From Endomychus coccineus (lineage: Eukaryota > Arthropoda > Insecta > Coleoptera > Endomychidae): a stretch of DNA of 64,000 bases. The DNA lies in the NCBI GenBank assembly GCA_958510875.1, contig OY294069.1, positions 175,008,868 through 175,072,867 on the forward strand, read 5' to 3'. The position numbers and the translations under genes are program-made. The notes under the pieces were generated by a model. That model ran no database searches. It was not told where the DNA came from and saw nothing but the letters and a program-made list of their open reading frames with translations. Positions within the stretch are counted from its first letter, which is position 1, and every line of letters begins with the position of its first letter. Positions 44,661 to 56,653 of this stretch are shown here, one piece after another.

Positions 44661-45704
44661 TGTAGACCACGTATAGTGAGGGAAGTAAAAAAGAGATGAA
44701 TGAGACGCCTCAGATATTTCACCCAGAAAGACGCGCATCTTCTACGAACCTTTCTCGTGCCATACAACTTAATTTCAATTTTTTATTGCAATTGCAATCA
44801 ATTCCCAAAATATTATGTATCATAACTACAAGAAACGTGATCTTATCATTGTGTTGTTCATTGAAAATCGAGCGTATCTGAACAAAACAAACGGCGAAAA
44901 GTGTATAAGAAAGTTGTCTTACATAGCAGCTATGATTGTGTCCCGTTTTCTTCGTAATATCTATAGTACGTAGGGTGGTGTTGGATGGGAGGTATATATA
45001 CACGATAGGGGCGAGTTACGATGTTTACCTCAGGGATCAGCGGGAACGCGAGAGACCGGCCAGAGCAGGACTGTTCCCGACTGATGACCAGATAGCCGTT
45101 TGTTTATGGGACGGCTTAAACTATGTCCGGTCTAACGGAGCTCATATACAATGCTATCTACAGATCCCCTCGGAACTAACCGCCCGCTCTCGCGTTCGCC
45201 ATTCGCTACGCTAACTTGTCGCCCCTTGAGGGATACAACTTATGTCGACTTTTCCGTCGTTTCTTCCCTTTTTTACCTATACTTTTCTCGCTAGACTTAT
45301 TAAACATTTCCTAATTAAATTGCAATCATTCATGCTCAACAATGTGGGCTCTTATCGATAACGATGAAGCATCATCATCAGAACATAATCAAATTACGAA
45401 TATGTGATTATGCAGATTCAGAAAATATACAAAAACTCCTTCTCAATTTTCTCAAAATTTCACCATACGTTTCTTCGCTGAATTAAAGACTGTTTTTCCT
45501 AGTAATATGTTAATATGAGGTAATGGGCTTCTCTGCACTACGCCACTTTTATTTCATTCATCATTATCATCAAACATTCTCACTCATTACGTAAATAATG
45601 GAACGGTCTTCCGTCAGAATCGCTGCCGTTAAGATATCGTATTACTAGCAAAATGTTAGATACATTAGAAGAATATAATGTAGTCATTAGAAATGGGAAA
45701 GAAT
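44661..45704. other. No recognisable gene; GC-richer patch
   Basis: 44990-45240 is markedly GC-richer than the rest and begins with GGTATATATACACG. A 92-codon plus-strand frame runs through it (44936-45214). It resembles a promoter with a first exon, but the frame has no known family and no splice donor is convincing. Confidence 0.35.
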
Positions 45705-46344
45705 TCAAATTTAATATGGATTGTAAGCGTTTCCTCTGAAAAACTAACCTAATTAGTTTATAGACTTATCCTGTAGATATTTCTATCAAATTAGTAAAGG
45801 AATAATGTGGCCAAAACATTCAAATACGAGTTTTAAACGGACAACCAACGTTTTCTCTAAAGAATTAATTCAATTTGTTCACCGGATTATGCTCTAGATT
45901 TTCATAACAAAACAATAATTTGTCTAAAACCACTCAAAGAAAAATTTAATATGAACTATCAACGTTTTTTGTGAAAACCCAACTTGATTGGTCTAGAGCT
46001 AGTACTAGATATTTCTGTGCAAGTAATAACTTGACCAAAACCATTGAAAGCCAAATTTAATACGTATCGGCGTTTTTTCTACCGAAGCAATAGTGTGACC
46101 CAAACCATTTAAAAGCAAATTTAATACGGACAATCAACGTTTTCTTCAAATAACCAACCTAATTGATCTAGAGGATCATCTGCTAGATATTTCTGTCCAA
46201 GGAATAACGTTAAAAAAACCATTTAAAGGCAAATTTAATACGGTCAATCAACGTTTTCTTCAAATAACCAACCTAATTGGTCTAGAGGATCATCTGCTAG
46301 ATATTTTTGTGCAAGTAATAACGTGACCAAAACCATTTAAAGGC
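45705..46344 (+). repeat. 114-bp tandem array, about 6 units
   Basis: Units begin AAATTTAATA(T/C)G and contain CAACGTTTTCT, AACC(T)AATTGGTCTAGAG, CTAGATATTTCTGTGCAAG, AATAACGTGACC and AAACCATTTAAAGGC. The last two units (46117-46230 and 46231-46344) are nearly identical; earlier ones are increasingly diverged, and one unit near 46050-46116 is truncated to about 65 bp. The array stops exactly where LINE family B 3' sequence begins (46345). Confidence 0.92.
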
Positions 46345-46420
46345 ATATCCCACTGCTGGCTCACAAGATGTTCTCCCAACATTATAGGTTTCCCTCTCAT
46401 GTGGACAAAGTATTAAAAAA
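46345..46420 (+). mobile_element. LINE family B 3' end
   Basis: CCACTGCTGGCTCACAAGAT and the following ACATTATAGGTTTCC match 21620-21690. Ends in an A-rich stretch at about 46413-46424. No coding part. Confidence 0.5.
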
Positions 46421-47218
46421 ATATAGCAACCCTCAAGTTAATATTTCGAAACCTATGTACCTGTATATTTGTGCAACCAAGTTACCTTTTTCTATTATTC
46501 TACAGGAAAAGACGACTTCGAAGTAATAATATCACCCCCTCTCTATTCGAGAATTGAACTTCATGGCTTATCTCTTCAGTTGAGTCATTATTCGTATGAT
46601 CGAATGCCTGGTTTCAATTTTGTGGAACCCATCATCTTCCGGACACCAACATTTTAATATCTCTTGATTTTTATATGCGTGTATCAAACATACATAGAAT
46701 ATAAAGTGCAAAGTTATGGAATCTCGTAGGATTAGAATGTCTCACGCATGTAAAGGGCATTAAGTCTGCTTTACACAACGGTCTTTGATGTGGCTTGGAT
46801 GATAACCGGACAGCTGCGGTCTCCTACCATATTCACGTAGACTTACAAACAGAATTATTGCTAGTGACTTACTGTTACATTGTCAAAATTTGTTACAAAT
46901 ATCCCACGTTGAATAGCTTATTCCGTTTTCGAATCCAACTCAACCGCTATCTGCGTTAGGATACGTGTTTGCAAATTGTTAATTAATTAGTTCAATCGCA
47001 GACAGACACAAGAACGTGACATCTAATATTATAATGATATAAAATTGGCTTAAACTCGCATTGATATTGCATTTGTTCCTACACCCATATTGAATAGTAT
47101 TCTATTCAAAATTTGATCGATGTTCAAATATTCAAATGTGGATTAACCTTTTCTGAAACTTGATGCTTTGTATAGATACACTTGATATCGAAGAGGAATT
47201 GAATCCTGAAAAATGTTC
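46421..47218. other. No recognisable gene
   Basis: No element remains recognised. A 62-codon plus frame (46469-46657) is not distinctive. Confidence 0.45.
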
Positions 47219-47445
47219 TTACAATGACTAACTACTCCAATTTCACTTCTATCAAAGCCAAAGCTGATATACCTTTAAGACCTATAGCAAGTAATATTGT
47301 CATGCCTACTTACAATTTATCAAAATTTGTATCAAGATCTATCAACAATATGATATGAAAAAAATAATTTCATTTGAAGGATTCATTTATGAAAATGGTG
47401 CTTCCTCCCACACATGTTTTAGTTCCTCATGACCTACAAAACTAT
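47219..47445 (+). pseudogene. Penelope reverse transcriptase fragment
   Basis: Reads KAKADIPLRPIASNIVMPTY, NLSKFVSRSINNMI, then FHLKDSFMKMVLPPTHVLVP, HD. This is the same N-terminal RT region as at 6858-6990, with the signature PLRPI..N...PTYNLSKF. Only about 75 residues; one stop (after NNMI) and a frameshift. The surrounding sequence gives no further Penelope protein. Confidence 0.8.
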
Positions 47446-50356
47446 TCACACATTTTTAGTTCATCTTCGAAACATGAGCTCTACCCCTTAGATTTCGTTC
47501 GGAAGAGTCCTACACTTACAAATCCATTGACCTCTCTAGAATATCTTGGGAAACTGATCCATATCTCTCTTTTCTATGGATATTTGGTAGATGCTAAAAT
47601 TTTCTTATCGAAATCTGTTTCCGTATCTCTCATAGATTTCGAGTTCCCAATGATGGGGATCGAATTTGTAACACCCGGTATATGAAAAAATGATTTCCTG
47701 GATCTCATTCTGATTCTTCAAAAGAAACCACAGGAATTCGATGATGTCAATTCGTTCAGGAGAGCAAATCTAATGATCGATATAGGAATTTCCTTTAAAC
47801 TAATTGTAGTAAGTTGTAATCGAAAGTACAACCGAAGAGGTTACTGAGAAACAAATTTATGTATTGTAGTTTGCAAAATTTCTATCCCCGTCCATAACTT
47901 CAGCCGTTTCCATTCCATTGTAGAATTATATGTGCGATACGCGGTCCCCAGGGTCGAGACTTCAAACCTGGACGTGACAGTGACTTGCTTCTCATTGGGG
48001 TCATTTATAAGCTCGGCATGTCTTACTTCGACGCCCTCTATCGCTCCTTTTTCGTACTATACACCTTCATCCAAACACAGCAAACTAAACTGTGATGCTC
48101 ATTTGAATGGGTTATTATCTTCATTACAATGAAACGGGGAATTCTTTTGCCTCAATTCCGTTCTTGCTTGAATGGTTTAATTTCAATTTGAATAAAGTAT
48201 TATCTTTTTATCTTCGAAGCTGTTATGTTGATGGCACGAATGAATACGGTATTGGCCAAAAGTGAGTCTCAAGTAATGTCTTGAATTTTTATGTAAGCTT
48301 ATATCTAATTTGAGATGTATCTTTGGAATTAAAATCGCCGATATACACCACATAATTTCATCTCGTATAATAATATTTTCACAGAAGAGAACTAAATTAA
48401 AAACAAAGCAAAACAGAGATAATCACGCCTTGGAAGGTTGTAACTAGTAATAAATGATAAGACATTTGATATTTCCTTCTTTTGTAATTAGATAATACCA
48501 TTGAAATGCGATATTTGAGATAAAAAAGAATGGCGAAGCCGGTAGGTAATATTCTGCAGGATATTCCAAGAATAAGCAATAAGGACCAAAGGGAAAATGA
48601 AGCTTCAAAAGATAATCTACAAGGTTTGAAAGGAGATCCTGTTTAGAACTGGTTCAGCTATGAAGCATAAGCTGTGAAATGCGGTTACATTGTTGTTGTT
48701 CGATTCATTGTAAAATAATGTATGCGCTGTTCGCTGTAAGAAAGAAGTGTCGTCATAACGAATTAATGGTATCGGGCAAGAGAAGAGGCACTGTTTGCCT
48801 TTAGTTTTAAGCTGATGTGCATTCATATTCTCCGCTTAGAATTTGAGTTAACTGTTAGCACTTTCATGCAACAGATGTATCCATTTTAGTTGAAGCTTAT
48901 CATAGCTATGGATTTCCAACTCTACTAGTACTTTCGGACAAGTGGTTGCAGAAGACAATTGAAGAATTATTCGAAGTGAAATCTAATCGCCGCGTCTTTG
49001 GGAACACATTGTGGTTCAGACTATATTATAATAGTCGAGGAAAGGAAGAAAATTTTAATAATTAAGTTTTTTTAAGAATCAATATACCACAGATAAGTTT
49101 ACAAGAAGATACAACAAAAACAATATCGTAAAACACGAACTTCAACTTTGTCTTCTTGAATTATTTATTAGAAATATTATATAAGGAAAAAACACGTAGT
49201 TTTTATTATTCTCATTATTTTTATTATTTTCGATTCAGACTCCTGAATCATGAATACCGCCCCAAAAAATCCCCAGGATTCCAATTTGATTGCACTTCAG
49301 AGCGTATTAAAAAACAATCGGTGGAGATGACCTAGGTCATCAGGGTGTCCTGACCACCAGGTTACTCTTGAGTATCATTATCATAACCGGCAGCCTATAG
49401 AGAACCTACTCAATGAGTTTCACTCCATTGCAAAGGATATTTTATGGAATGCCCTGGAGACGACGATAGTCCTGAGCCCCAAGTGCATCGTAGTTCGAAT
49501 TTGGCACCGGAATCGTAATCAGCAAACCTAAAAACCTCGAGTAAGACATTATGGTCTATTTTGGCTATATTTGGCCAGTTTTTCAACATTTTTAATAATT
49601 TCTCCTGAAAATACATACAAAAAGATGCATTCTTCTCTGTATAATTGCTAAAATGCAAATCATGAAATAAAAAACTGATAACATATTTTTTTAATGAATC
49701 GATTTAAAAAAAATTGTCACAATCGGTGCTGTCAGTTTTTTTCTGAGTTGTTTCCTCGAATATAATCAAGGAGCACATTAATATGATTTGTGTTCATATG
49801 ACAATTTTAACTATTTACAAGCAAACTCTATATTGAGAACGAGACATATTTTATTTTCTATAAGAGTCTAATGTTGTCGTATATTATGCCTTCCTGCTCC
49901 CAACATAACCGTGAAACTTACTTCGGAAGTTCCGTTTCGTGGAAACGAAAACTGAAATTATTGCTGACAAAAATACTGCTCCAATTAATCATGGTCTATG
50001 GGACAAGCGAAGCTTTAATGCCCTGTTGGTGGTACGCCTAAGCTTGTTCATCCTCTTGGACAGAACTCACCTTATTTATTATGCCCTAAATACTCTTTAA
50101 TTTATCTATCAAAACATAAGATATATAAATTATAAAAATGAGTAAAGTTAACGGTCCTTTTCTTTCCACTAAAAGTTTCACCATACGGGGATGTTTACAT
50201 TGATATATTATTAGCTGTAGATGTAATTCCCTATAGAGCGTATCTTGAAGGAATTCTTGGAAACTACAAATCATCATCATGAGAGAACGATAATCTAAAA
50301 TGGGAGACAAAAGTCTCCCTTTGATCAACCACTCGAAAGGTTTCAAAATAAGTATC
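47446..50356. other. No recognisable gene
   Basis: The longest blank stretch. Frames of 60-103 codons (47374-47685 overlaps the Penelope fragment; 48617-48826; 49410-49658; 50086-50346) show no firm family. 50086-50346 (minus) contains GPLTLLIFIIYIS, faintly like the PQGS..GPLLF.IYI block of a LINE RT. Confidence 0.4.
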
Positions 50357-50598
50357 TATGCGAGGACAAGGTAAAAAATCCCTAAAAATTAAACAAGAAA
50401 TGATTTATTTGGTCAAGACTTTTTTATTCCTCAACATAATACACTTCGTCCAACATTTTTCTAATTTTTCGAAATCGAAATTTACTTTTTTCCATGTTTA
50501 CAAAAATCTTCAACGTTGCTTGCTTTCGATGGATGTCAAAACAGAACTGAAAGACATATCAGGCTGGAAATTTTGATGCGTTCTAGTTTTTTTTCTCT
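50357..50598 (-). mobile_element. Mini-mariner, internally deleted
   Basis: The left edge is the mariner 3' terminal repeat (TATGCGAGGACAAGGTAAAA) followed by the family's 3' UTR (ATTAAACAAGAAATGATTTA). The right part is the mariner 5' leader up to the start codon (CATGGAAAAAAGTAAATTTC on the minus strand, about 50496-50477). The junction joins the first codons of the transposase to its C-terminal codons (ATTTCGAAAAATTAGAAAAA), with a few bases of shared sequence (TTCG) at the joint. The 5' terminal repeat proper is not clear. About 240 bp. Confidence 0.85.
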
Positions 50599-50604
50599 GG
50601 TGTA

Positions 50605-51130
50605 GAGATGAAAACGAAAAAACGGAACCAAATAACATCATTCTTAAATACAATATTTGCTGACAGAATAACACTGAGCTTAAACATCATTGATAAATAT
50701 ATAACAGTGTATCTGGACTTTTCGAAGGCTTTCCATCTTGTCCCCCTTGAAGTACTCTCACATCAAAGTATCCTGGACATAGTACTCAGATTATGCCGAG
50801 TTATTTAATGGACCGAATAAAGAATGTAAAAACAGTTACAAATGACTCTTCTATAACCAGAAATGATATTCGACAGGGAATAGTACTGGCACCTATTTTA
50901 TCCATAACTTATATCGTTCTCTTCCAATACTTAATATAGATGGTACTGTCACATTTTATTCCGATGATACGGTTTTATTATTTGTCACCAAAATTTGAAA
51001 TGAAACAAGATCTAAGGTCATCAGTGCTATAGTAAAGTCATAATTTGACCATTTAAACTAAGTGTGCCTTAACCATCAGTTATCTTCCATAAATTGATAG
51101 ATTGGGCTTCATTCTGAACAACTCTTATAT
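50605..51130 (+). pseudogene. LINE reverse transcriptase, heavily decayed
   Basis: Frame pieces: YITVYLDFSKAFHLVPLEVL (motif A, Asp present), then in other frames IEYGV-like and LAPILS-like remains of the PQGS block near 50870-50905, NIDGTVTFYSDDTVLLFVTK (about 50935-50990, the catalytic FADD box with Ser for Ala), and a short following helix. Many stops. A jockey/CR1-like copy; subfamily not clear. Confidence 0.72.
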
Positions 51131-52059
51131 ATACTGGATTAGAACAGTGAGTTCTCACCATTATGTAAAGCTATTACCATCTTGTACTTTTTTGATAAAT
51201 TTATAGGTAAAATCAGTTAGGATGATGAGAAATCGAGTTGATATTTGCCATTCTTCAATGAATTCACAGGCGTAAGTTCATTATGAATCAAAGACCAAAA
51301 GAATGAACAGTAAGCGTTAGTTTTCTTTCAATACAGAAAGTTAGAAAATGCACAGAAGAAATCGCAGTAGAAATAGAGGAATGATATAAGTTGCAATATC
51401 TTGTTTGAATCAAACGGAAAAGAGAGGGACAGATGTATGGCTATCAGAACTTGGAACGACTTTAGCAACTCTGACAGTAATGATTATTGTTTATTGGATC
51501 GCACAACTTGAGATATTTATTTCCCTTTAGAGCACCATATTGCCTCGGATGGATATAATTTAATACCGCCAACGTTCCATATTATAAAACGTAATGATAA
51601 ACTATAACCGATCTGAATGCATCGACGCGGAGAATATTCCACATTTCTACAACGGCAAACTGCTGAAAAGTTAATTGAAATTGTGAATGGAATCGTTCGG
51701 TTCAGGAAAAATCACTCGCGATCTAACGTGCTATTGATAATAAACACACGCAACTTTCTCTCTTCAAATTTCAATTCGCTACTTTTCATAGTAGTGGCAA
51801 TTTGATTTGCAGTTGAATATTTCAAGAACGAAATCCTTCTAAAATCAAAATGGAACAGCTCTCACCGAGTAATTTGCCATAAATCTTTTTGCTCAAGTGT
51901 TTCTTGCAGGCGACCATAGTTCGCGGTGTAACACTACATACGACATCAAAATATCAGGCAGCCAATTGAACCAAACATTATCATACTTGATTCAGAAGAT
52001 GTCCAGGAATGTCTACAGCCTAAGAGAGATAAACCAAGCGATGAATTTCAAAGAACAGC
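51131..52059. other. No recognisable gene
   Basis: A 62-codon plus frame (51617-51805) is not distinctive; no element ends seen. Confidence 0.45.
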
Positions 52060-52690
52060 ATGCCTCAGCGGTTCAGTAGCCATACGGACAACACCAACAG
52101 CTGCAATAGAAGCAATGCTTTGCCGGGAAGATTCCATCTTCTCCTGGTGATTTGTACGGTGCAAACTCGGATATGGCTCACTTCATAATTGACTATGTCG
52201 AAGGACAGACGAAAGTCACCATTACCACTGTCACCCTGTCCATCGACTTTTTCGGTTGTCAGATATCTGTCTCCAGAGTCAGGAAAATGAACCGACACTA
52301 GGAATGTCAGAGTCTCTTGCAGAGACATGGTGTACTCACCACTCGGAAAAATCACCGATACAATTCTGGCTATGTTATCTTTTGATATAACTTGGAAGAG
52401 TCTTCTCGTAGAGGTCGAGTATCTCGTTTTGACGTTCTCAGCGCTTTTTCATAGTCTCTTTGGGCTGCTTTATAGCTTTCCCAATGCGCTACTGCATGAA
52501 GATCTCTTAGCTTTATTAAAAGAGTTTTCTTACCTTTTTCCGGTGTTCCTCCACCTCTGTGGTTCACCATGGCGTTGTTCTTGCAGCTTTTCTCTGCCTA
52601 AGGTTATAGCTGACTTCGTACGCAGAGGTGATGTCGCAGCTAAGACCTGAAACGAGGAGGTGGTTACAACACTTCAGGTGAAATCAAACG
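52060..52690 (-). pseudogene. LINE ORF2 linker between endonuclease and RT
   Basis: Leftward from about 52610: PWWTTEVEEHRKKVRKLFNK (with a stop-free frame KAARTTPWW), then WESYKAAQRDYEKALRTSKR. Next come a broken stretch, SGEYTMSLQETLTFLVSVHF, PDSG, and finally YKSPGEDGIFPAKH (about 52145), the conserved start of the RT domain (KSPG.DGIFP). These are in the expected order for the linker between the endonuclease and the RT of RNase H-bearing LINEs, probably the group of the 10.2-kb and 53.9-kb fragments. Several frameshifts. Confidence 0.78.
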
Positions 52691-53254
52691 AACCTGATTG
52701 GCGATCAAGGTGACTTTTTTTCGGAAGAGCAACGTATAATGTGTGGCCCCTCACATCGAGTTTTTCCTGGATATATCGACGAAGGGAACACGAACCATGC
52801 ATACACACACACATATATATGAATATGCCATAGGTTGCCGGGTTTTCTAATTACTGGACTTGTAAATCACGACGGAATATTGTAATAGTGTCGTCTCTCT
52901 ATTCTATAGTGATTATCGTAGCGTAGAGCAGGCTGTTACTTGATATGTGAGAGCGCTTCCGGGCTGTTTTATTTTATATCCGGCAATACGGCCACGATAA
53001 ATTCCGGGACGTGTACATCATTAACAGTAATTATAGCCATGAACATCTGCTTGAAATTACTATTAACAACACAATTCATTCGGCATTTCGTTTATATTGG
53101 AAATAACACGCGTGCGAAAAAAGACTTGAGTTCAGTTGCACTTATGAGGAAACACGTTCATCACATGTGAATCATTTGAGGGAATTGTAGATTGCATGTC
53201 GCCTAGAGTTTCCTTCGAACGATACGAGCTATAGTATCAATATGTACGAGCTGA
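52691..53254. other. No recognisable gene
   Basis: Contains a short CA repeat (52803-52812). Otherwise nothing recognised. Confidence 0.45.
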
Positions 53255-53350
53255 TCATCTTTTTCCACCACAAATACAGTTGAAGTATTGAGGACCTTTC
53301 AGCTACCAAGTAGCCATCATCAGAGTGAACTAAACTTGAGAGCAAAATAT
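53255..53350 (-). repeat. Penelope-type terminal fragment with ribozyme-like core
   Basis: On the minus strand: TTTAGTTCACT, CTGATGA (53323-53317), hairpin GGCTAC-TTG-GTAGCT, GAAA (53300-53297), then GGTCCTCAATACTTCAACTG. Same family as 14.2, 24.1 and 61.6 kb. Confidence 0.65.
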
Positions 53351-53889
53351 GCCTGATTTGTCTCGACTCCCCTGGCTTGTGATAAGCTAGCCACAATCGA
53401 AAGCCTCATAACTACAGAGTAAAGAGAATGGTACGATGTACGTAAGGGATTTTCATCATTGTTTGAATGCGACGACCATTCGTCATTGCGGGATTGTTTG
53501 AGAGGCGCACTGGCTGCAAATTAGCCCGGAACAAATCATGTTTAATTGCATCAATAGTCTCCTCTCGCTTAACCTCCGAGTTTTACTTATTCACTTCACA
53601 CTTAAATCAAATTTATGGTTAAACTTAATTTTGTTCGAGACTTCATAGTGTTTAATTCTAACCCATTATTTGTTTTATGGCCCTCGAACTAAATAAGCGC
53701 GAGTTGGAATGACTTTTCAAACTCCGACATGTTTTATTCCGCTCTAGAAAGTACGCACGCGATTTCCAAAGGTTATATATTTAATAATTATTGTTCAAGT
53801 TTTACTACGTTTCCCATTATTTTCGTGACTTGGTGGTATTATCTCGTATTAGAACGAGATATACGTAGTTGAAATTTACAGAATCATCT
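53351..53889. other. No recognisable gene
   Basis: 53440-53700 looks unique and less AT-rich; no frames. Confidence 0.45.
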
Positions 53890-54775
53890 AACAGCCTCAG
53901 CTATTTATTGGACAAATCACTTCCCTCTTTCAAGCAGAAGCATATGAAATCCTCCAATGCGCGAAGGAAAACAACCGGAGAGCCATCGAGAACCATTGAC
54001 AGACAGTCAGACTGCACTTGAGACAATGAAAAGTTAGGAAGTGACATCTCGACTGGTATGGACATGCAAACAGGAACTAGAAACACGAGCAGACCGGAAA
54101 CGCGTTAAGCTGATCTGGGTGCCAGAGCATCAAGGAACTGCGGGTAATGAGCGAGCCGAGGAAGTTGCAAGAAGAGGGTCGGAAAACGATCCAGATCCAG
54201 AACAGACTACAGGAGTACCAAAACGTACAGCACCAAGATCTGTAAGACTTGATCCTGGAAAACCGCGAAGTATGCTGGGAAAAAATCCCAGGAAACAAAT
54301 ATGGGAAAAAATACACCAAAAGACCGTCTTACAAAAGAACGACAGAACTGTTAACATCAAAGAGGGGAAAAAAAGTCGTAACAGCGCTCATGACTGGCCA
54401 TGTGCCAGTAAAGGGGCACCTCAACAAGATGAAACTATACAATGGTGAACTGACATTCAGACTTTGCAGTAGAATCCGGAAACAGCGGCACATATACTGT
54501 GTAAATGCAAGGCGCTGGACGGCAAAAGACAATTTATTTTTGGTGTGCCTGCCGGCGAACTAGATTTATACAGTTTCCACCCAGTTGAGGACTTGTACAA
54601 GGAGCTAAAGTACTGGAGTGGGTACTGTGATTAAGCAATACAGACGTGAGATACAATGGGCGAGCAGGCGTCAAACAGAGGAGCCTACACAGGGAATGAA
54701 GTTTTTAGTGAATATGTCTGGAAAGGCAACTCTCACCATGAGATTTAAGGCTCACCTCCGTAAAAAAAAAGATAG
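53890..54775 (+). pseudogene. LINE RNase H domain and C-terminus
   Basis: Frame pieces: FQAEAYEILQCAKENNRRAI (RNase H with the conserved Glu), a short broken stretch where the DSQAAL Asp segment should be, then VTSRLVW-like and RKRVKLIWVPEHQGTAGNER, AEEVARRGSEN. WVPGH.G..GNE.AD has become WVPEHQG and ERAEE, so a Gly and the last catalytic Asp are altered. After a frameshift near 54370: ALMTGHVPVKGHLNKMKLYN and the C-terminal knuckle FRLCSRIPETAAHILCKCKA, LDGKRQFIFGVPAGE, ending YKELKYWSGYCD and a stop. A 3' UTR and an A-run (54762-54770) follow. RNase H of this kind removes the RNA template strand. Confidence 0.86.
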
Positions 54776-55203
54776 TGTAATATAAATCCAGATGAAATTC
54801 CGATATTATTGAATTAATAAGAGTTTGAGGTATATTATGATTAACTGTTTTTTAGACATTTCTCACATTCTCATTCGGGGGATGGGGGTATTATCAACCC
54901 TTCTATGGAGGCGAAATGTTCTATTTTCTATTCCTATTTTTCGAATAAATATCCTATCGCAAATTTAATAATGAAATAATATTTCTACATTCCAACTTTG
55001 AAACAACTACACTATCCTACCCGCTTCGCCATAATTTTATCTTTTTCATCTTTTAATAATTATTTCACAGATATTCGAAGATATTGTATCTATAGCGTTT
55101 TTCGTGGAAAGTTCGATCGCAAATGATACTTCTTCATTTCAACTTCCAGGGAATTATATTGTCCTGGCGACTGCGACATTATTTCATCATCTCATTGTTA
55201 GAT
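54776..55203. other. No recognisable gene
   Basis: AT-rich, nothing recognised. Confidence 0.45.
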
Positions 55204-55682
55204 CGGCGTTTCTCAAACTTTCGTATTTCATCTAGTAGCAGTGCTGATCCTGTTATAAGACCAAAAAAACAGAAATATTCCCAAGCATACTTGAACTTCA
55301 GTTTTAGAAGCAATAAAATAAGTACAGTTCAAAAACCTCAATGTAATGTTGTAATGTTGTAGTGGTTGATGCAATTGATCACAGCTTTTTACTCCTTACA
55401 TTTGCTAATTTGGTCGATGTAACTGATATTTAAGCAAACAATAAAAGAGCTCAGAGTTTTTATATCGAATATCAAACCAAACCTCGATCGTATGTGTCTT
55501 TTATAGCAGGTGCACATTGTCATCAGATTATATACCTCAATAATGATTTATTTTGATTTTAGTTAAATGCTTCTATTGTAATATAAGTTTGCAAATCTAA
55601 ATTGGGAATAAAAATGTGAAGATGTGTTCATTTATTCGACGCCTCCCTCCACATCATCGGCGCCCCACAGCTTGAGAACCGC
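55204..55682. mobile_element. hAT-like non-autonomous element
   Basis: The left edge reads CGGCGTTTCTCAAACTTTCG and the right edge, inverted, CAGCGGTTCTCAAGCTGTGG followed by GGCGCC. These resemble the CAGNG.TTCTCAA.CTGTG termini of ZBED/Buster-type hAT elements. About 480 bp without coding sequence; no 8-bp duplication found, so the limits are approximate. Confidence 0.45.
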
Positions 55683-56439
55683 TGCTTCAAGATCCGGTAA
55701 ATACTCCGGTAACCTGCAGACTGGACTTCGTCCACTATTTCCCTGAACACTAAGCTACATGTATTCATGTGTTTAAATGGTATTTATCGGCTAAAACTTC
55801 GACCATAATTTTGTTTCCTTGCCGCGAAGTGACCAGGTAATTTTATTTGTAAAGCTTTTGTGGATTTTAATTAAGTTAATTTATATATTGAAGACCTTCA
55901 AGATAATGCATTTGTAATATATGAAACTTCTTGTTGCTCTTTTCGAACACTCAAATTTTGAGTTCAGTATTTTCAGCTGTGATTGCTGTGAATGTTCGCC
56001 ATCGAGCGTATTAGTGTGAAGTACTTTCATATGAGTTACTGATGGTGGAGAAATGATACACAGATCCGTATTGAGTTGATGAATTATGAATTGGATGTTT
56101 TGGTTCAGCTGCTCTTTGTTACGTTGAAATGTGATTCGCTCCGAATAGCGATCTCTTAAATTCATCTGCACGGTTTAAATATTAAAATGATTGTACGAGA
56201 GTAACAAAACAGGAACAGAACTGAATATACGTCTTATCAAATAGAGAAAAAAAACCTCGACTACGTCTTCGAATATTTCCATTCACTACTATTAAATTTT
56301 TATAACAATTAAGACATAAATGAATATTTGTTTCCTGTTGACTTTTGACAGATAGATAAATAAATAGATATACATTTATTTGTTCCATTTTACTGTTAAA
56401 CATTATAGTGTAGAATACGTCAGTTCTATATTGGTTAAT
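55683..56439. other. No recognisable gene
   Basis: Minus-strand frames of 96 and 73 codons (55881-56403) show no family. Confidence 0.45.
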
Positions 56440-56653
56440 AAGAGGGTAAGGTCAATGGTCCCTGAAAAATTAAACAAGAAATGATTTATTTCATCAAAAG
56501 TTATTTTATTTCTCAACACAATCTTTTTGTAGCCCGATACATTTACCAAAATCTTCAAGGTTGATGGTTGATTTCAAATGTCTCATGGGATTTTCGATTG
56601 TGGCGCCCTCTTTTTTATTTTTCAAGGACTTTCCAACTTACCTAAGAGCTATA
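56440..56653 (-). mobile_element. Mini-mariner, both ends present
   Basis: Left edge AAGAGGGTAAGGTCAATGGT and right edge, inverted, TATAGCTCTTAGGTAAGTTG, each followed by CCCTGAAAAAT or CCTTGAAAAAT, form the mariner terminal repeats. Between them are the 5' leader (GGCGCCACAATCGAAAATCC on the minus strand), then at the start codon a direct jump to the last codons (ATCGGGCTACAAAAAGATTG) and the 3' UTR (AAATCATTTCTTGTTTAA). Only about 215 bp; the whole transposase frame except about 12 codons is gone. A MITE-like derivative of the family seen at 34.4 kb. Confidence 0.87.

Noticed and set aside
44936..45214. A first exon encoding 92 codons
   Set aside because: The frame lies in a GC-richer patch, where stops are rarer by chance; no family signature, convincing start context or splice donor was seen.
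48617..48826. LINE-like C-terminal frame (minus)
   Set aside because: A vague resemblance of SFLQRTAHTLFYN to LINE C-terminal ends, too short and without a second motif.
50086..50346. LINE RT fragment (minus)
   Set aside because: Only GPLTLLIFIIYIS resembles the block after PQGS; no active-site box or flanking motif agrees.
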